Below are positions 10,250-19,572 of a stretch of DNA of 64,000 nt, piece by piece. The first letter of the stretch is position 1. Each line of letters starts with the position of its first letter. A program made the position numbers and the translations under genes. This stretch comes from Gemmatimonadota bacterium (GTDB taxonomy: Bacteria > Gemmatimonadota > Gemmatimonadetes > Gemmatimonadales > GWC2-71-9): positions 54,346 through 118,345 of the forward strand of contig JAPULZ010000174.1 in the NCBI GenBank assembly GCA_027294455.1, in the 5' to 3' direction. The notes under the pieces are model-generated. The model was not told the origin of the DNA. It did not search any database and worked only from the letters and a program-made list of their open reading frames with translations.

Positions 10250-11482
10250 CTAGAAGAAATCCTGTAGCCAACGTTTCACCGAGCTCAAGATCTTGCCGGT
10301 GCCGGATTCCGCGGCGGCGCGAGCGTGAGTCTCACGAGCCGCAGCATACAACAGGAGCCCCACCGCAACCGTATAGCGAGGTGCCTGCACACTGTCGACC
10401 AATCCCGAAATACCGTGGAGCGGTGCTCCCGCCCGGGCCGGGAGCGCAAACGCCTCCCGAGCCAATTCCACCACTCCCGGCAGGTGCGCACCGCCGCCCG
10501 TCACCACGACCCCCGCCGGAAGATTACCCGCCAATCCCGTTTTTTCAATTTCCTGCTGCGCCAGGCCGAGAATCTCGTCGAGGCGCTGGTGAATAATATG
10601 GGCAAGTAGTTCTCGTTTTGCTTGCCTGACACCCTGGCCGGGCGTGCTGGGCAGGTCGATCGTCTCATCGGGGTCCACCATGGGGGTGTACGCCATCCCC
10701 CATTTCTCCTTGAGACGCTCGGCATCGGCCTGCGTCACGCTCAAACCCTGCACGATATCGCTGGTGATGTGGGCGCCGGCATATGGCAACGACGCCACAT
10801 GTTGGATCTTGCCGTCCTTGAAGACGCCGACTCCTGTCGATCCGCCCCCGAGATCTACCAGCACACACCCCAGCTCGCGTTCCTCTTCGGTGAGCACGGC
10901 CATCGACGCCGCCAGGGGCTCCAGCACGAGCTGGCCGACCCGGTAGCCCGCCCGCTCCACCGATTTCCGGAGATTTTGCGCTACCGCCGTCTGCACCGAT
11001 ACGAGGTACATGTGCACCTCGAGGCGCAATCCGGTCATGCCCTGCGGATCGCTGATGCCGTCCTGATCGTCGACCCGATATTCCTGGGGGATGGAATGGA
11101 GCAGTTCACGGTCCGGCCCCATGGTGATGGCCGTAGCCACATCGTTCACGCGCTCCACGTCGGCCTTGGAGATTTCCTCGCCGCTCACCGACGCCAGACC
11201 GTCGGACGTGCGCACCTGAATGTGCTCCCCGGCGATGCCACAGTGGATGTTCGGGACCTGCACGCCGGCCATGCGCTCCGCATCCCGCATGGCATCGACG
11301 ATGGAGCGGGTCGTCTCGTCGATGTCCCGCACCACGCCCCGCCGCACCCCCGTTTCGCGGGAAATGCCGACGCCGAGGATCTTGGCCCCGCTGGCCCGGT
11401 CGTCTCCCGTGATCTGGGCGATGACGGCGCACGTGCGCGTGCTGCCCAAGTCCAGAGCGGCGATCAGGTTGCCGTTCGTCAT
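10250..11482 (-). CDS. ftsA: Cell division protein FtsA
   Basis: Internal ATG at 11482 (MTNGNLIAALDLGSTRTCAVIA), ATGA overlap with ftsQ; VDLGGGSTGVGVF, VVTGGGAHLPGV, C-terminal SVKRWLQDFF helix. Confidence 0.95.
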   Translation of the reverse strand: MTNGNLIAALDLGSTRTCAVIAQITGDDRASGAKILGVGISRETGVRRGVVRDIDETTRSIVDAMRDAERMAGVQVPNIHCGIAGEHIQVRTSDGLASVSGEEISKADVERVNDVATAITMGPDRELLHSIPQEYRVDDQDGISDPQGMTGLRLEVHMYLVSVQTAVAQNLRKSVERAGYRVGQLVLEPLAASMAVLTEEERELGCVLVDLGGGSTGVGVFKDGKIQHVASLPYAGAHITSDIVQGLSVTQADAERLKEKWGMAYTPMVDPDETIDLPSTPGQGVRQAKRELLAHIIHQRLDEILGLAQQEIEKTGLAGNLPAGVVVTGGGAHLPGVVELAREAFALPARAGAPLHGISGLVDSVQAPRYTVAVGLLLYAAARETHARAAAESGTGKILSSVKRWLQDFF

Positions 11483-12159
11483 GGCCCACCCCGGCGTGCC
11501 ACGATCCACCCCCGATACCGCGCGTCCAGCTCGTCGTATGCCGCACCGCTGCGCTCGAGTTCCTGGCGTACCGCCAGCACCGCGTCGATGTCGCGAACCG
11601 ACGGTGCCGGGGCAAACAACCAGCGCCGCTCCCCGATGTAGACCCCGATGTCGCCCGCCCCGGTGAAATCCACCCAATCCACCTCGTGGAAGAGATCCAG
11701 GTTGGCGATCCGTATGACGCCCAGCACCTCGACGAGCAGCGTATCGGGACGCGCCACGATCGGCAGATCCAGTCCCGTCACCGCCGGGTCGTAGGGCAAC
11801 GGCTGGCCCCTCGCGTCGAGGGCCACAAACCCCTGGGGCCCCGGCGCCATGGCCATGGCCACCTGCTCCGTCACGATCACGCGGAGCGTTCCCGGAAGCC
11901 GCCGCTCGATGCGGGCGCCGATGATCCCGCGCACCCCGAGGGCCCGCTCGACCAGCACGTTCCGGTCGTCGAAGACGTTTTGATCGCTGCGCAACTCCAG
12001 CGCGCGCACGAGTGCGTGGGGCGACAGATACCGCACGCCCACCAGCTCCACCTGCCGCACCTCGAAGAACGCCAACCGCCGCAGCACATGGGGCGTCACG
12101 ACGAACGTCAGGAAGACGACGCCCACGCCAGCGAGGACCGGTACCGCGCGGCGCTTCAT
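11479..12159 (-). CDS. ftsQ: Cell division protein FtsQ (POTRA domain)
   Basis: Start MKRRAVPVLAGVGVVFLTF (TM), FFEVRQVELVGVRYLSPHALVRALEL POTRA-like, position between murC and ftsA. The longer ORF upstream is a murC shadow. Confidence 0.85.
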   Translation of the reverse strand: MKRRAVPVLAGVGVVFLTFVVTPHVLRRLAFFEVRQVELVGVRYLSPHALVRALELRSDQNVFDDRNVLVERALGVRGIIGARIERRLPGTLRVIVTEQVAMAMAPGPQGFVALDARGQPLPYDPAVTGLDLPIVARPDTLLVEVLGVIRIANLDLFHEVDWVDFTGAGDIGVYIGERRWLFAPAPSVRDIDAVLAVRQELERSGAAYDELDARYRGWIVARRGGP

Positions 12160-13535
12160 GCAGCGGTGTCGGCCAGGCGGTGGAGGAGCTCTCCAGCCAC
12201 CAACGTGATGTCCCCGGCCCCCAGCGTGAACACGACGTCGCCGGGCTGGACGATGCCCGCCAGATAGCCCGCGAGGTCGTCGCGGTTCTCGATCCACGTC
12301 ACCGCCGCACCGGCGCGCCGGGCCGCCTCCACGACGAGGTGCCCCGACACCTCGGGAATCGGATCTTCGCGGGCGGGATACACGTCGGTCACGACGACCG
12401 TATCGGCGGCGGCCAAGGCCTTTCCCAACTCCTCGCTCTGGCGCTGCGTACGGGAAAACAGATGCGGTTGAAACGCGGCGATCACCCGTGCTCCCGGAAA
12501 TCGCTGGCGCGCCGCTACGATCGTCGCGGACAGCTCGGTGGCGTGGTGGGCATAGTCGTCCACCACGGTTACGCCCCGCCTGGCCCCCACCACCTCGAAG
12601 CGCCGCCCGACGCCCGGGAAGGTCGCGAGTGCCGCGGCCGCCGGCTCCAGATCGGCCTCCAACGCCGCTGCCACGCCCACCGCCATGGCCGCATTGCGGA
12701 GATTGTGCACGCCCGGGACGCCGAGCACCAACGCCACATCCCGGCCGTCGGCCAGGACCACCCGCGCCCGGGTGAACTCGGGGTCCTGTACCACCTCCGA
12801 TATGCGGATGTCGGCATCCGCGGCGGTGCCCACCCGCCACACCCGATCGTTGATGCGCCGGCCGATCCGCACTGCCCCGGGGTCGTCACCTCCCACGAGC
12901 ACGCGTTCTGCCCGGCCCGCAAACTCGGCGAACGCATCCTCCAGCGCGGCCACCGATCCGTAACACTCAAGATGCTCGGCCTCCACGTTGTTGACGACCG
13001 CCACGGTGGGGTGCAGCGCGAAAAACGATTTGTCGTATTCGTCCGCTTCGACGACGAACAACTCGTCGCTTCCGACCCGGGCATTGCCTCCCCAGGTATC
13101 CACACGACCGCCCACGATGCCCGTGGGATCGCGCCCGGCGGCGGCGAGGGCCTCGGTGATCATGGCCGTCGTCGTCGTCTTGCCGTGCGTGCCTGCTACG
13201 CCCACCACCACCCCGCCCTGCACCAAGAGCCCCAGCGCCTCGGCGCGGCGAATGACCGGAATACCGGCCGCGGTCGCGGCCGCGAGAACCGGATGTGTCG
13301 CATCCACCGCGGACGTGTGCACGACGGCCCGGGCATTCTCGATGTGTGCCGGGTCATGACCGGTGAACACCTCGATGCCGGCCGCGATCACGTCGGCCGC
13401 GTTGGTGGGTTCGATATCGCTTCCGGTGACGGCTACCCCACGGCGCTTGGCGACAAGAGCGAGTGCACTCATGCCCGCACCGGCGATCCCCATGAAGTGA
13501 ATGGGCCGGGGATTTTCGGGAGCAAACAATTCCAT
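12156..13535 (-). CDS. murC: UDP-N-acetylmuramate--L-alanine ligase
   Basis: IHFMGIAGAGMSALA, GTHGKTTTTAMI, VDDYAHHATEL. Confidence 0.96.
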   Translation of the reverse strand: MELFAPENPRPIHFMGIAGAGMSALALVAKRRGVAVTGSDIEPTNAADVIAAGIEVFTGHDPAHIENARAVVHTSAVDATHPVLAAATAAGIPVIRRAEALGLLVQGGVVVGVAGTHGKTTTTAMITEALAAAGRDPTGIVGGRVDTWGGNARVGSDELFVVEADEYDKSFFALHPTVAVVNNVEAEHLECYGSVAALEDAFAEFAGRAERVLVGGDDPGAVRIGRRINDRVWRVGTAADADIRISEVVQDPEFTRARVVLADGRDVALVLGVPGVHNLRNAAMAVGVAAALEADLEPAAAALATFPGVGRRFEVVGARRGVTVVDDYAHHATELSATIVAARQRFPGARVIAAFQPHLFSRTQRQSEELGKALAAADTVVVTDVYPAREDPIPEVSGHLVVEAARRAGAAVTWIENRDDLAGYLAGIVQPGDVVFTLGAGDITLVAGELLHRLADTAA

Positions 13536-13547
13536 GGATGGAATGAA

Positions 13548-13553
13548 AATATA
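13548..13553 (-). promoter_or_regulatory. Candidate internal -10 element (TATATT) upstream of murC
   Basis: AT-rich 50-bp gap between murG and murC; minus strand reads CCCTATATTTTCATTCCATCCATG; no convincing -35. Confidence 0.25.
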
Positions 13554-13585
13554 GGGCTAAGTGTAGATTTACGAAAGACTTTGGG

Positions 13586-14680
13586 CTAGTCGGCGAGGGC
13601 CAGTAACTGCGTCGCGATGCGCATGGACGCGTCGGGATGTGCGCGCTCGAGGGCCATCCGGGACATGGCCGCGAGACGCTGGGGCGCGTCCAGCAATTCC
13701 CGAATCCGGCCGGCCAACGAAACGGCCGTGACCTCGGAATCGGGGACATGAATCGCCGATCCCGCGGCCTGCAGCGCATCGGCGTTCACGGACTGGTGGT
13801 CGGCGGCGGCGGTGGGAAGAGGAATCAAGATCGCCGGGAGCCCCCATGCCGACAGTTCGGCTGTGGTCATGGCACCCGCCCGCCCCACCACGAGATCCGC
13901 GGCCGCGTAGGCATGGGCCACCGGGTCCCAAAACGGTTTCACGATGCGGTGGGGCGGTGCGTGATGCCCGGCGAAATGATCCCACATGGACGGTCCCGTG
14001 CTCCACAGCACGGTCACACCCTCGAGCATTCCCCGGCGCAACGCTGTGGACATTACCTGGTTGATGCTTCGGGCACCCTGGCTTCCCCCCATCACGAAGC
14101 ACACCTTGGCGTCGTCGTCGATCCCGAGGGCGACCTTGCCAACGGCCCGCGACGGCCGTCTTGCCGGAGGGGGCACGATGGGATTGCCGAAGTCGAAGAC
14201 CTCGGTCTCCTCGCCGGGCCGGAGGTGCTCCCGCGCTTCGGGAAACCCGAGATGAATCTGCGCGGCGCGGCGCGCCAGCCGGCGCGTCGTGAACCCCGGC
14301 ATCGCGTTTTGCTCCTGTAGGGCGACGGGGATGCCCCATCGCTGGCACAGGAACAGAATCGGGCCGGCGGCGTACCCGCCGGTCCCCACGGCGAACACGG
14401 GGCGCTCCTCCTCGAGGATGGTGCGACACCGCCGCCGCAACGTCCAGAACACCCGCAGCCACCTCGCGTTCTTCCACCATTGGCGACGATGGATGGGTTC
14501 CACCGGAAGCAGGTGGTATGGATAGTCGGCTCGCTGGGGGAGGATCGCGGCCTCGATGCCCCGCTCCGCGCCCACCAACACCGGTTCGACATCGCGACGG
14601 ACCGTCCGCATGGCATCCGCGAGCGCGAGGGCCGGCATGAGGTGGCCCCCCGTCCCGCCTCCGGCGATGAGGACCTTCAT
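13586..14680 (-). CDS. murG: UDP-N-acetylglucosamine--(undecaprenyl diphospho-muramoylpentapeptide) transferase
   Basis: Start MKVLIAGGGTGGHLMPALALA at 14680; LQEQNAMPGFTTR; GGSQGARSIN. Confidence 0.96.
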   Translation of the reverse strand: MKVLIAGGGTGGHLMPALALADAMRTVRRDVEPVLVGAERGIEAAILPQRADYPYHLLPVEPIHRRQWWKNARWLRVFWTLRRRCRTILEEERPVFAVGTGGYAAGPILFLCQRWGIPVALQEQNAMPGFTTRRLARRAAQIHLGFPEAREHLRPGEETEVFDFGNPIVPPPARRPSRAVGKVALGIDDDAKVCFVMGGSQGARSINQVMSTALRRGMLEGVTVLWSTGPSMWDHFAGHHAPPHRIVKPFWDPVAHAYAAADLVVGRAGAMTTAELSAWGLPAILIPLPTAAADHQSVNADALQAAGSAIHVPDSEVTAVSLAGRIRELLDAPQRLAAMSRMALERAHPDASMRIATQLLALAD

Positions 14681-15819
14681 CGCCGCTTGGTCGGCTGGGA
14701 ACGGTGCTCGCCGATGTTGATCAACACGCCTGTGGCGAACATGGACACGATCAAGTTGGACCGGCCGTACGACACAAACGGCAGCGGCAGGCCGGTGGTG
14801 GGCACCACGCCCAGGGTGACGGCGATGTGCACGAACGCCGTGACGCCGATGAGGGCCGTGATGCCCGTGGCGAGCAGGCTGCCGAACCGATCGCCCGCGG
14901 TGCGGGCGATGCGCAGGCCGATCCCGATGAACGCCGCGTACAGCGCGATCATGAACGCCACGCCGACGAATCCCCATTCTTCGCCGATGGTGCTGAAGAT
15001 GAAATCCGAGTACCCATAGGGCAGGTATCCCATCTTCTGCATGCCCTGACCGAAGCCGACCCCGAAGTAACGGCCGGCGCCCATGCCGATGAGGGACTGC
15101 TGGATCTGCCAACTCGATCCCGCATAGTCGGTTCCGGAGCTCAAGAACGTGAGCCAGCGTTGCATGCGGTACTGCACCGTGGTGATCTGGCGCCACACGA
15201 ACGGAATCATGACGATGCCGACGATCATGAAATGCCCGATCCGCGCGCCGGCGGCAAACAGGATGATGGCCGCCAGCAGACAGACCGACAGGGCGACGGA
15301 AAGCGCCGGCTCGAAGAGAATGAGCGCGGCGACCGGCGCGAGAATCACCACGAACGGCAGGATGCCCTGCCGGAGATCGCGCACCCCCTCGCCCTTTTTC
15401 GTGGCGAGCATCGCCGTCCAGGCCACCACCGCGAACTTGGCCACCTCGGCGGGCTGGAAGGAGAGGCCGGGCACGCCGAGCCACCGGCGCGCCCCGTTGA
15501 GCTCGACCACGATCGGGTCGGCGAAGGGCAGCAGCAGAATGAGCAGCGCCAATGCCACGACGCCCAGGATGGGCCACGCGTACCGTTGCCAGGTGTGGTA
15601 GTCGTAGCGCGCCCCGAGAATCAGGGCGGCACTGCCGATCGTGGCGCCAATCAATTGCCGAAGCGCGTAGTACGACCCGGGCGCGCCCTGCTGCAACGCC
15701 ACGATGCTCGACGCGCCATACACCGCGGCGAGGCCGAACACGACGAGGAACACCGTGACGAGCAGCAGCAAGCGGGTTTCCCAACTCGCCCGGTGACGGA
15801 CCCGTGCCCGAGCGCTCAC
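14677..15819 (-). CDS. ftsW: Peptidoglycan glycosyltransferase FtsW (SEDS)
   Basis: Likely GTG start VSARARVRHRASWETRL overlapping murD; GVPGLSFQPAEVAKFA, TGLPLPFVSYGRSNLI. Confidence 0.94.
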   Translation of the reverse strand: MSARARVRHRASWETRLLLLVTVFLVVFGLAAVYGASSIVALQQGAPGSYYALRQLIGATIGSAALILGARYDYHTWQRYAWPILGVVALALLILLLPFADPIVVELNGARRWLGVPGLSFQPAEVAKFAVVAWTAMLATKKGEGVRDLRQGILPFVVILAPVAALILFEPALSVALSVCLLAAIILFAAGARIGHFMIVGIVMIPFVWRQITTVQYRMQRWLTFLSSGTDYAGSSWQIQQSLIGMGAGRYFGVGFGQGMQKMGYLPYGYSDFIFSTIGEEWGFVGVAFMIALYAAFIGIGLRIARTAGDRFGSLLATGITALIGVTAFVHIAVTLGVVPTTGLPLPFVSYGRSNLIVSMFATGVLINIGEHRSQPTKRR

Positions 15820-17162
15820 AGCGCCCTCACCAGGCGCCTGAAGGCATCGCCGCGATCCTCGTAATCGTGGAATTGATCGAAACTCGAGCACGCGGGAGAC
15901 AGCAAGACCGCATCAGATGGCTGGGCGCATGCACACGCCGACCGCACGGCCTCATCGAGGGGTCCGACGGTCACGAGGTCCACCGAGCTTCCGAGCTCTG
16001 CGCGAAATCGCCCGGCGGCGGCCCCGTAAGCGATGAGCCGTCGACAATCCTGCAGCAGTAGCGCCAGCGGCTTGATGTCTTCTCCCTTGTCGTACCCGCC
16101 CGCAATCAACACGAACGGCCGATTCATGGCGCGGAGTGCCACCGTGGTCGACGCGACGTTGGTGGCCTTGGAATCGTTCACCCACAATACGCCGTGGAGT
16201 TCCCGCACCGGCTCCAACCGATGGGACAACGGCTGGAACGTCCCCAGCGCGGCCGCCATCTGCTCCGGCGAAGCGCCCGCCGCCGAGGCCACGAGCACCG
16301 CGGCGAGCGCGTTCGCCACGTTGTGGTCCCCGAGCAACGGTATTCGATCGCGGGACACCAGGGTACTCTCTCCCAACATGAGCTGGCCCGATGCCCGGTC
16401 CCACCACGCATCCGCTCGGCCCTCGGTGCTCCACCATCGCCGATCGCCGGGGACGCCGGCGACGGCCGCGACCACCGCCTCGTCGTCCCGGTTGAGGATC
16501 CACAGCGAGCGATCGGTGGCGTGCTGAAAGAGCCGTCGCTTGTCGGCGTAGTACGCCTCGACGCTCGGGTATCGGTCGAGATGGTCCGGCGCGAGGTTGG
16601 TCAAGACCCCGATGGTGGGGTTCAGATGCGGCGAATCGTGAAGCTGGAAGGAGGAGGCCTCGACCACCACCCATTGCAACGACTCGGCCGACCCGGCCAG
16701 CCCGATCAACGGCCGCCCGATGTTGCCTGCCGCTTCGGCACGTATGCCCGCCGCCGCGAGGAGGTGGGCCACCAGCGCAGTGGTGGTCGTCTTGCCGTTG
16801 GTGCCGGTGATCACGGCCAACGCAACGCCGGGGAGCGCCCGCGCCGCCAGGTCCAACTCCGAGACCACCTCGAGCCCTGCCTCCCGGGCCGCCACCAGCG
16901 GCGGCGCCTCCGGGGGAACGCCGGGCGATACCACGACGGCGGCACACGCACGAATGCGATCCAGGTCGTGGGAGCCGAGATCGACCGCGACGGATTCCCC
17001 GCGCAGCCGCTCCCCCGCCTCGGCCAGTTCGGGCCGGTCGTCGGCATCCGAGGCGTAGACCCGAACGCCGCACCGCGCCAGCCACGCGGAGGCGGCCACG
17101 CCGGTACGGCCCAATCCGATCACGGCGACTTCTTTATCGGCGAGCCACTCCGGGGGGATCAA
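15816..17162 (-). CDS. murD: UDP-N-acetylmuramoyl-L-alanine--D-glutamate ligase
   Basis: VIGLGRTGVAASAWLA, GTNGKTTTTALVAHLL, PDHLDRYPSVEAYYADK. Confidence 0.95.
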   Translation of the reverse strand: MIPPEWLADKEVAVIGLGRTGVAASAWLARCGVRVYASDADDRPELAEAGERLRGESVAVDLGSHDLDRIRACAAVVVSPGVPPEAPPLVAAREAGLEVVSELDLAARALPGVALAVITGTNGKTTTTALVAHLLAAAGIRAEAAGNIGRPLIGLAGSAESLQWVVVEASSFQLHDSPHLNPTIGVLTNLAPDHLDRYPSVEAYYADKRRLFQHATDRSLWILNRDDEAVVAAVAGVPGDRRWWSTEGRADAWWDRASGQLMLGESTLVSRDRIPLLGDHNVANALAAVLVASAAGASPEQMAAALGTFQPLSHRLEPVRELHGVLWVNDSKATNVASTTVALRAMNRPFVLIAGGYDKGEDIKPLALLLQDCRRLIAYGAAAGRFRAELGSSVDLVTVGPLDEAVRSACACAQPSDAVLLSPACSSFDQFHDYEDRGDAFRRLVRAL

Positions 17163-18280
17163 CGAACCTTCAGCGTCGCCAGCGCCAGGACCGCGCAGAG
17201 GATGCCGATGATGAAGAATCGCACGACGATCTTGGACTCAGCCCATCCCTCCTTCTCGAAGTGATGATGCAGCGGCGCCATGCGAAACACGCGATGCTCT
17301 TGGGCATAGGCGAGCCCGTGGCGCGCTTTCCGCCATTTGAACACGGTCGTTTGAATGATGACGGAGACCGTCTCGGCGGCGAACACCCCGCCGATGAGCA
17401 ACAGCAGAAACTCCGATTTGAGCAGAATGGACACGGTGCCGAACGCACCGCCGATGGCCAAGCTCCCGGTGTCACCCATGAACACCTGGGCCGGGTGCGC
17501 ATTGTACCACAGAAATCCCAGGGCCGCACCGGCCAAGGCGGTGCAGAAAATCGTCAGCTCTCCGGCACCGGCCAGGTAGAAGATGTTCAAGTAGTCCGAC
17601 GTGGTCGAGCGGCCGATGACATAGGCGAAGATGGCGAACGCGCCCGCCGCGATCACCGTGAGGCCGACCGCCAAACCGTCCAGGCCGTCGGTGAGATTGA
17701 CGGCGTTGCTGGTGCCGGTGATCACGAACGCGACAAACGCCAGGTACACTGGCACCGGCAAGACCACCAATACCCATTTGAAGAACGGAAGCGTGGTGGC
17801 GGTGGGGAGCAGGCCCGGCGCCACCGGGGCCACGGCCAGATACCATCCGAGCAACAAGCCGAAGCTCACCTGCCCGATGAGCTTGTATCGGCCCACGAGG
17901 CCCCGAGACTTCCCCTGCACGATCTTCAAGTAGTCGTCGAGAAACCCGATGGCCCCCATCCAGAGCGTCGCCACCATCGCCACGATCACGTAGCGGTTGT
18001 CGAGCCGCGCCCACAGCAACGTGGGCACGATGGTGCACAGCAGGATGATGAGACCGCCCATCGTCGGCGTACCCCGTTTGCTGTGGTGCGACGTGGGACC
18101 GTCGGCGCGGATCACCTGCCCAATCTTGCCGGCTCGCAACCGCCGGATGATGGGCGGTCCCACCAAGAACCCCAGCAGCATGGCGGTGGCGGCGGCTCCC
18201 GCCGCCCGGAACGTGATGAAGTTGAACACTCTGAACGGGCCGAACACGTCGCTGAGCGGCGTCAAGAAGTGGTATAGCAC
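17159..18280 (-). CDS. mraY: Phospho-N-acetylmuramoyl-pentapeptide transferase
   Basis: GTPTMGGLIIL, NLTDGLDGLAVG, MGDTGSLAIGG, APLHHHFEKEGW. Confidence 0.97.
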   Translation of the reverse strand: MLYHFLTPLSDVFGPFRVFNFITFRAAGAAATAMLLGFLVGPPIIRRLRAGKIGQVIRADGPTSHHSKRGTPTMGGLIILLCTIVPTLLWARLDNRYVIVAMVATLWMGAIGFLDDYLKIVQGKSRGLVGRYKLIGQVSFGLLLGWYLAVAPVAPGLLPTATTLPFFKWVLVVLPVPVYLAFVAFVITGTSNAVNLTDGLDGLAVGLTVIAAGAFAIFAYVIGRSTTSDYLNIFYLAGAGELTIFCTALAGAALGFLWYNAHPAQVFMGDTGSLAIGGAFGTVSILLKSEFLLLLIGGVFAAETVSVIIQTTVFKWRKARHGLAYAQEHRVFRMAPLHHHFEKEGWAESKIVVRFFIIGILCAVLALATLKVR

Positions 18281-19572
18281 TAGGCGTCGTCCCCGGTCGT
18301 GAGCGAAGGAATGATACGCTCCAGACGTACGCCCCGTGAGGCTTTGAGCAATACAAACTCGTCCCCACGCAGGGCCTGCTTGACGGATCGGCCCAGGTCC
18401 ATCACGTCGTCCGACACCACGAAGCGATCTCCCGGCTGAAGCCCGACCTCACGAAACGCGGCGACGAACTCACCCGTGGCACCGACCAGGCGCGGCTCGG
18501 CGTGCATCACCGCCTCCGCCGCTTCGACGTGCAGACGCCGGCTCTTGTCGCCGAGCTCCAACATGGATCCGAGGACGGCGACGAAGGGGCGATCGCCCCG
18601 CATCTCGATGGCCGCCTCCAGGGACGCCCGGAAGGATTCCGGGTTGGAGTTGTACGTGTCGTTCAAGACCAGCAGGTCGCCGTGGCGGATCACCTCGCAT
18701 CGGCCGCCGGGAACCACGACGTCGGCCAACGCCGCCGCCACCTGAGCGAGGTCGAGTCCCAGCTCGAGCGCCACCGCCACCGCCAGCGCCACGTTTTCCG
18801 CCTGGTGCCGGCCCACCAGGGGAACGCGCAGGCGTTGGCCGCGGACCGTGAGCCGCACGTGGCCATTGTCGTCGAGGCCCACGTCTTCGGCGACCACATC
18901 CGACGCGGGATCCGCCCCTGCGGTCACCACCCGCCCGGCCAGCAGCTGCACCGCTTCTCTCAACGTCGCAGGTCGCGCGCCCACAACTGCCAGCGGCACG
19001 TCGCGGGCCAGCAAGGCCTTCTCTTCGAGCACCGCCGGAAGCGAGCCGAACCCGGCGAGGTGGCCGGCCGAGACGTTTGCCACGACGGCGATCGTGGGTT
19101 CGATGATCTTGCGCAAACGTGCGATCTCGCCCGGCTCGTTGGCGCCGGCTTCCACCACCAAGGCCTGCGTTCCTTCGGGTGCCGCCAGAATGGTTTGCGG
19201 CACGCCGACGAGGTTGTTGCGGTTGGCCGTGGTGCCGTGGACCTGCCACTTCGTCGCCAGAACCCGGATCAGCAGCTCTTTCGTCGTGGTCTTGCCGTTC
19301 GAACCAGTCACGGCAATGACCGGTCCGTCCACCTCCCGGCGACGCGCCGTGGCCAGTCGGCCGAACTCGGCGAGCGGGTCGTCGACCTCCAAGAGCTCGA
19401 ACCTAGCCACGGCCGGCGTCCCACAACGCACGACGGCCGCCACGGCACCGGCGTCTCGTGCGGCCCCGAGAAAATCATGCCCGTCGAAGCGTTCCCCCGT
19501 AAGCGCCACGAACAACGCGCCGGGACGAATCGTGCGAGTATCGGTGCTGATGGTCGTGTATGGGGGGGTCAT
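18280..19572 (-). CDS. murF: UDP-N-acetylmuramoyl-tripeptide--D-alanyl-D-alanine ligase
   Basis: GSNGKTTTKELL, NLVGVPQTILA, LNDTYNSNPESFRASLEA. Confidence 0.95.
   Translation of the reverse strand: MTPPYTTISTDTRTIRPGALFVALTGERFDGHDFLGAARDAGAVAAVVRCGTPAVARFELLEVDDPLAEFGRLATARRREVDGPVIAVTGSNGKTTTKELLIRVLATKWQVHGTTANRNNLVGVPQTILAAPEGTQALVVEAGANEPGEIARLRKIIEPTIAVVANVSAGHLAGFGSLPAVLEEKALLARDVPLAVVGARPATLREAVQLLAGRVVTAGADPASDVVAEDVGLDDNGHVRLTVRGQRLRVPLVGRHQAENVALAVAVALELGLDLAQVAAALADVVVPGGRCEVIRHGDLLVLNDTYNSNPESFRASLEAAIEMRGDRPFVAVLGSMLELGDKSRRLHVEAAEAVMHAEPRLVGATGEFVAAFREVGLQPGDRFVVSDDVMDLGRSVKQALRGDEFVLLKASRGVRLERIIPSLTTGDDA

Noticed and set aside
14681-15784. N-terminal half of the 732-aa minus ORF 13586..15784
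   Set aside because: Out-of-frame shadow of ftsW; only the region from 14680 down encodes MurG.
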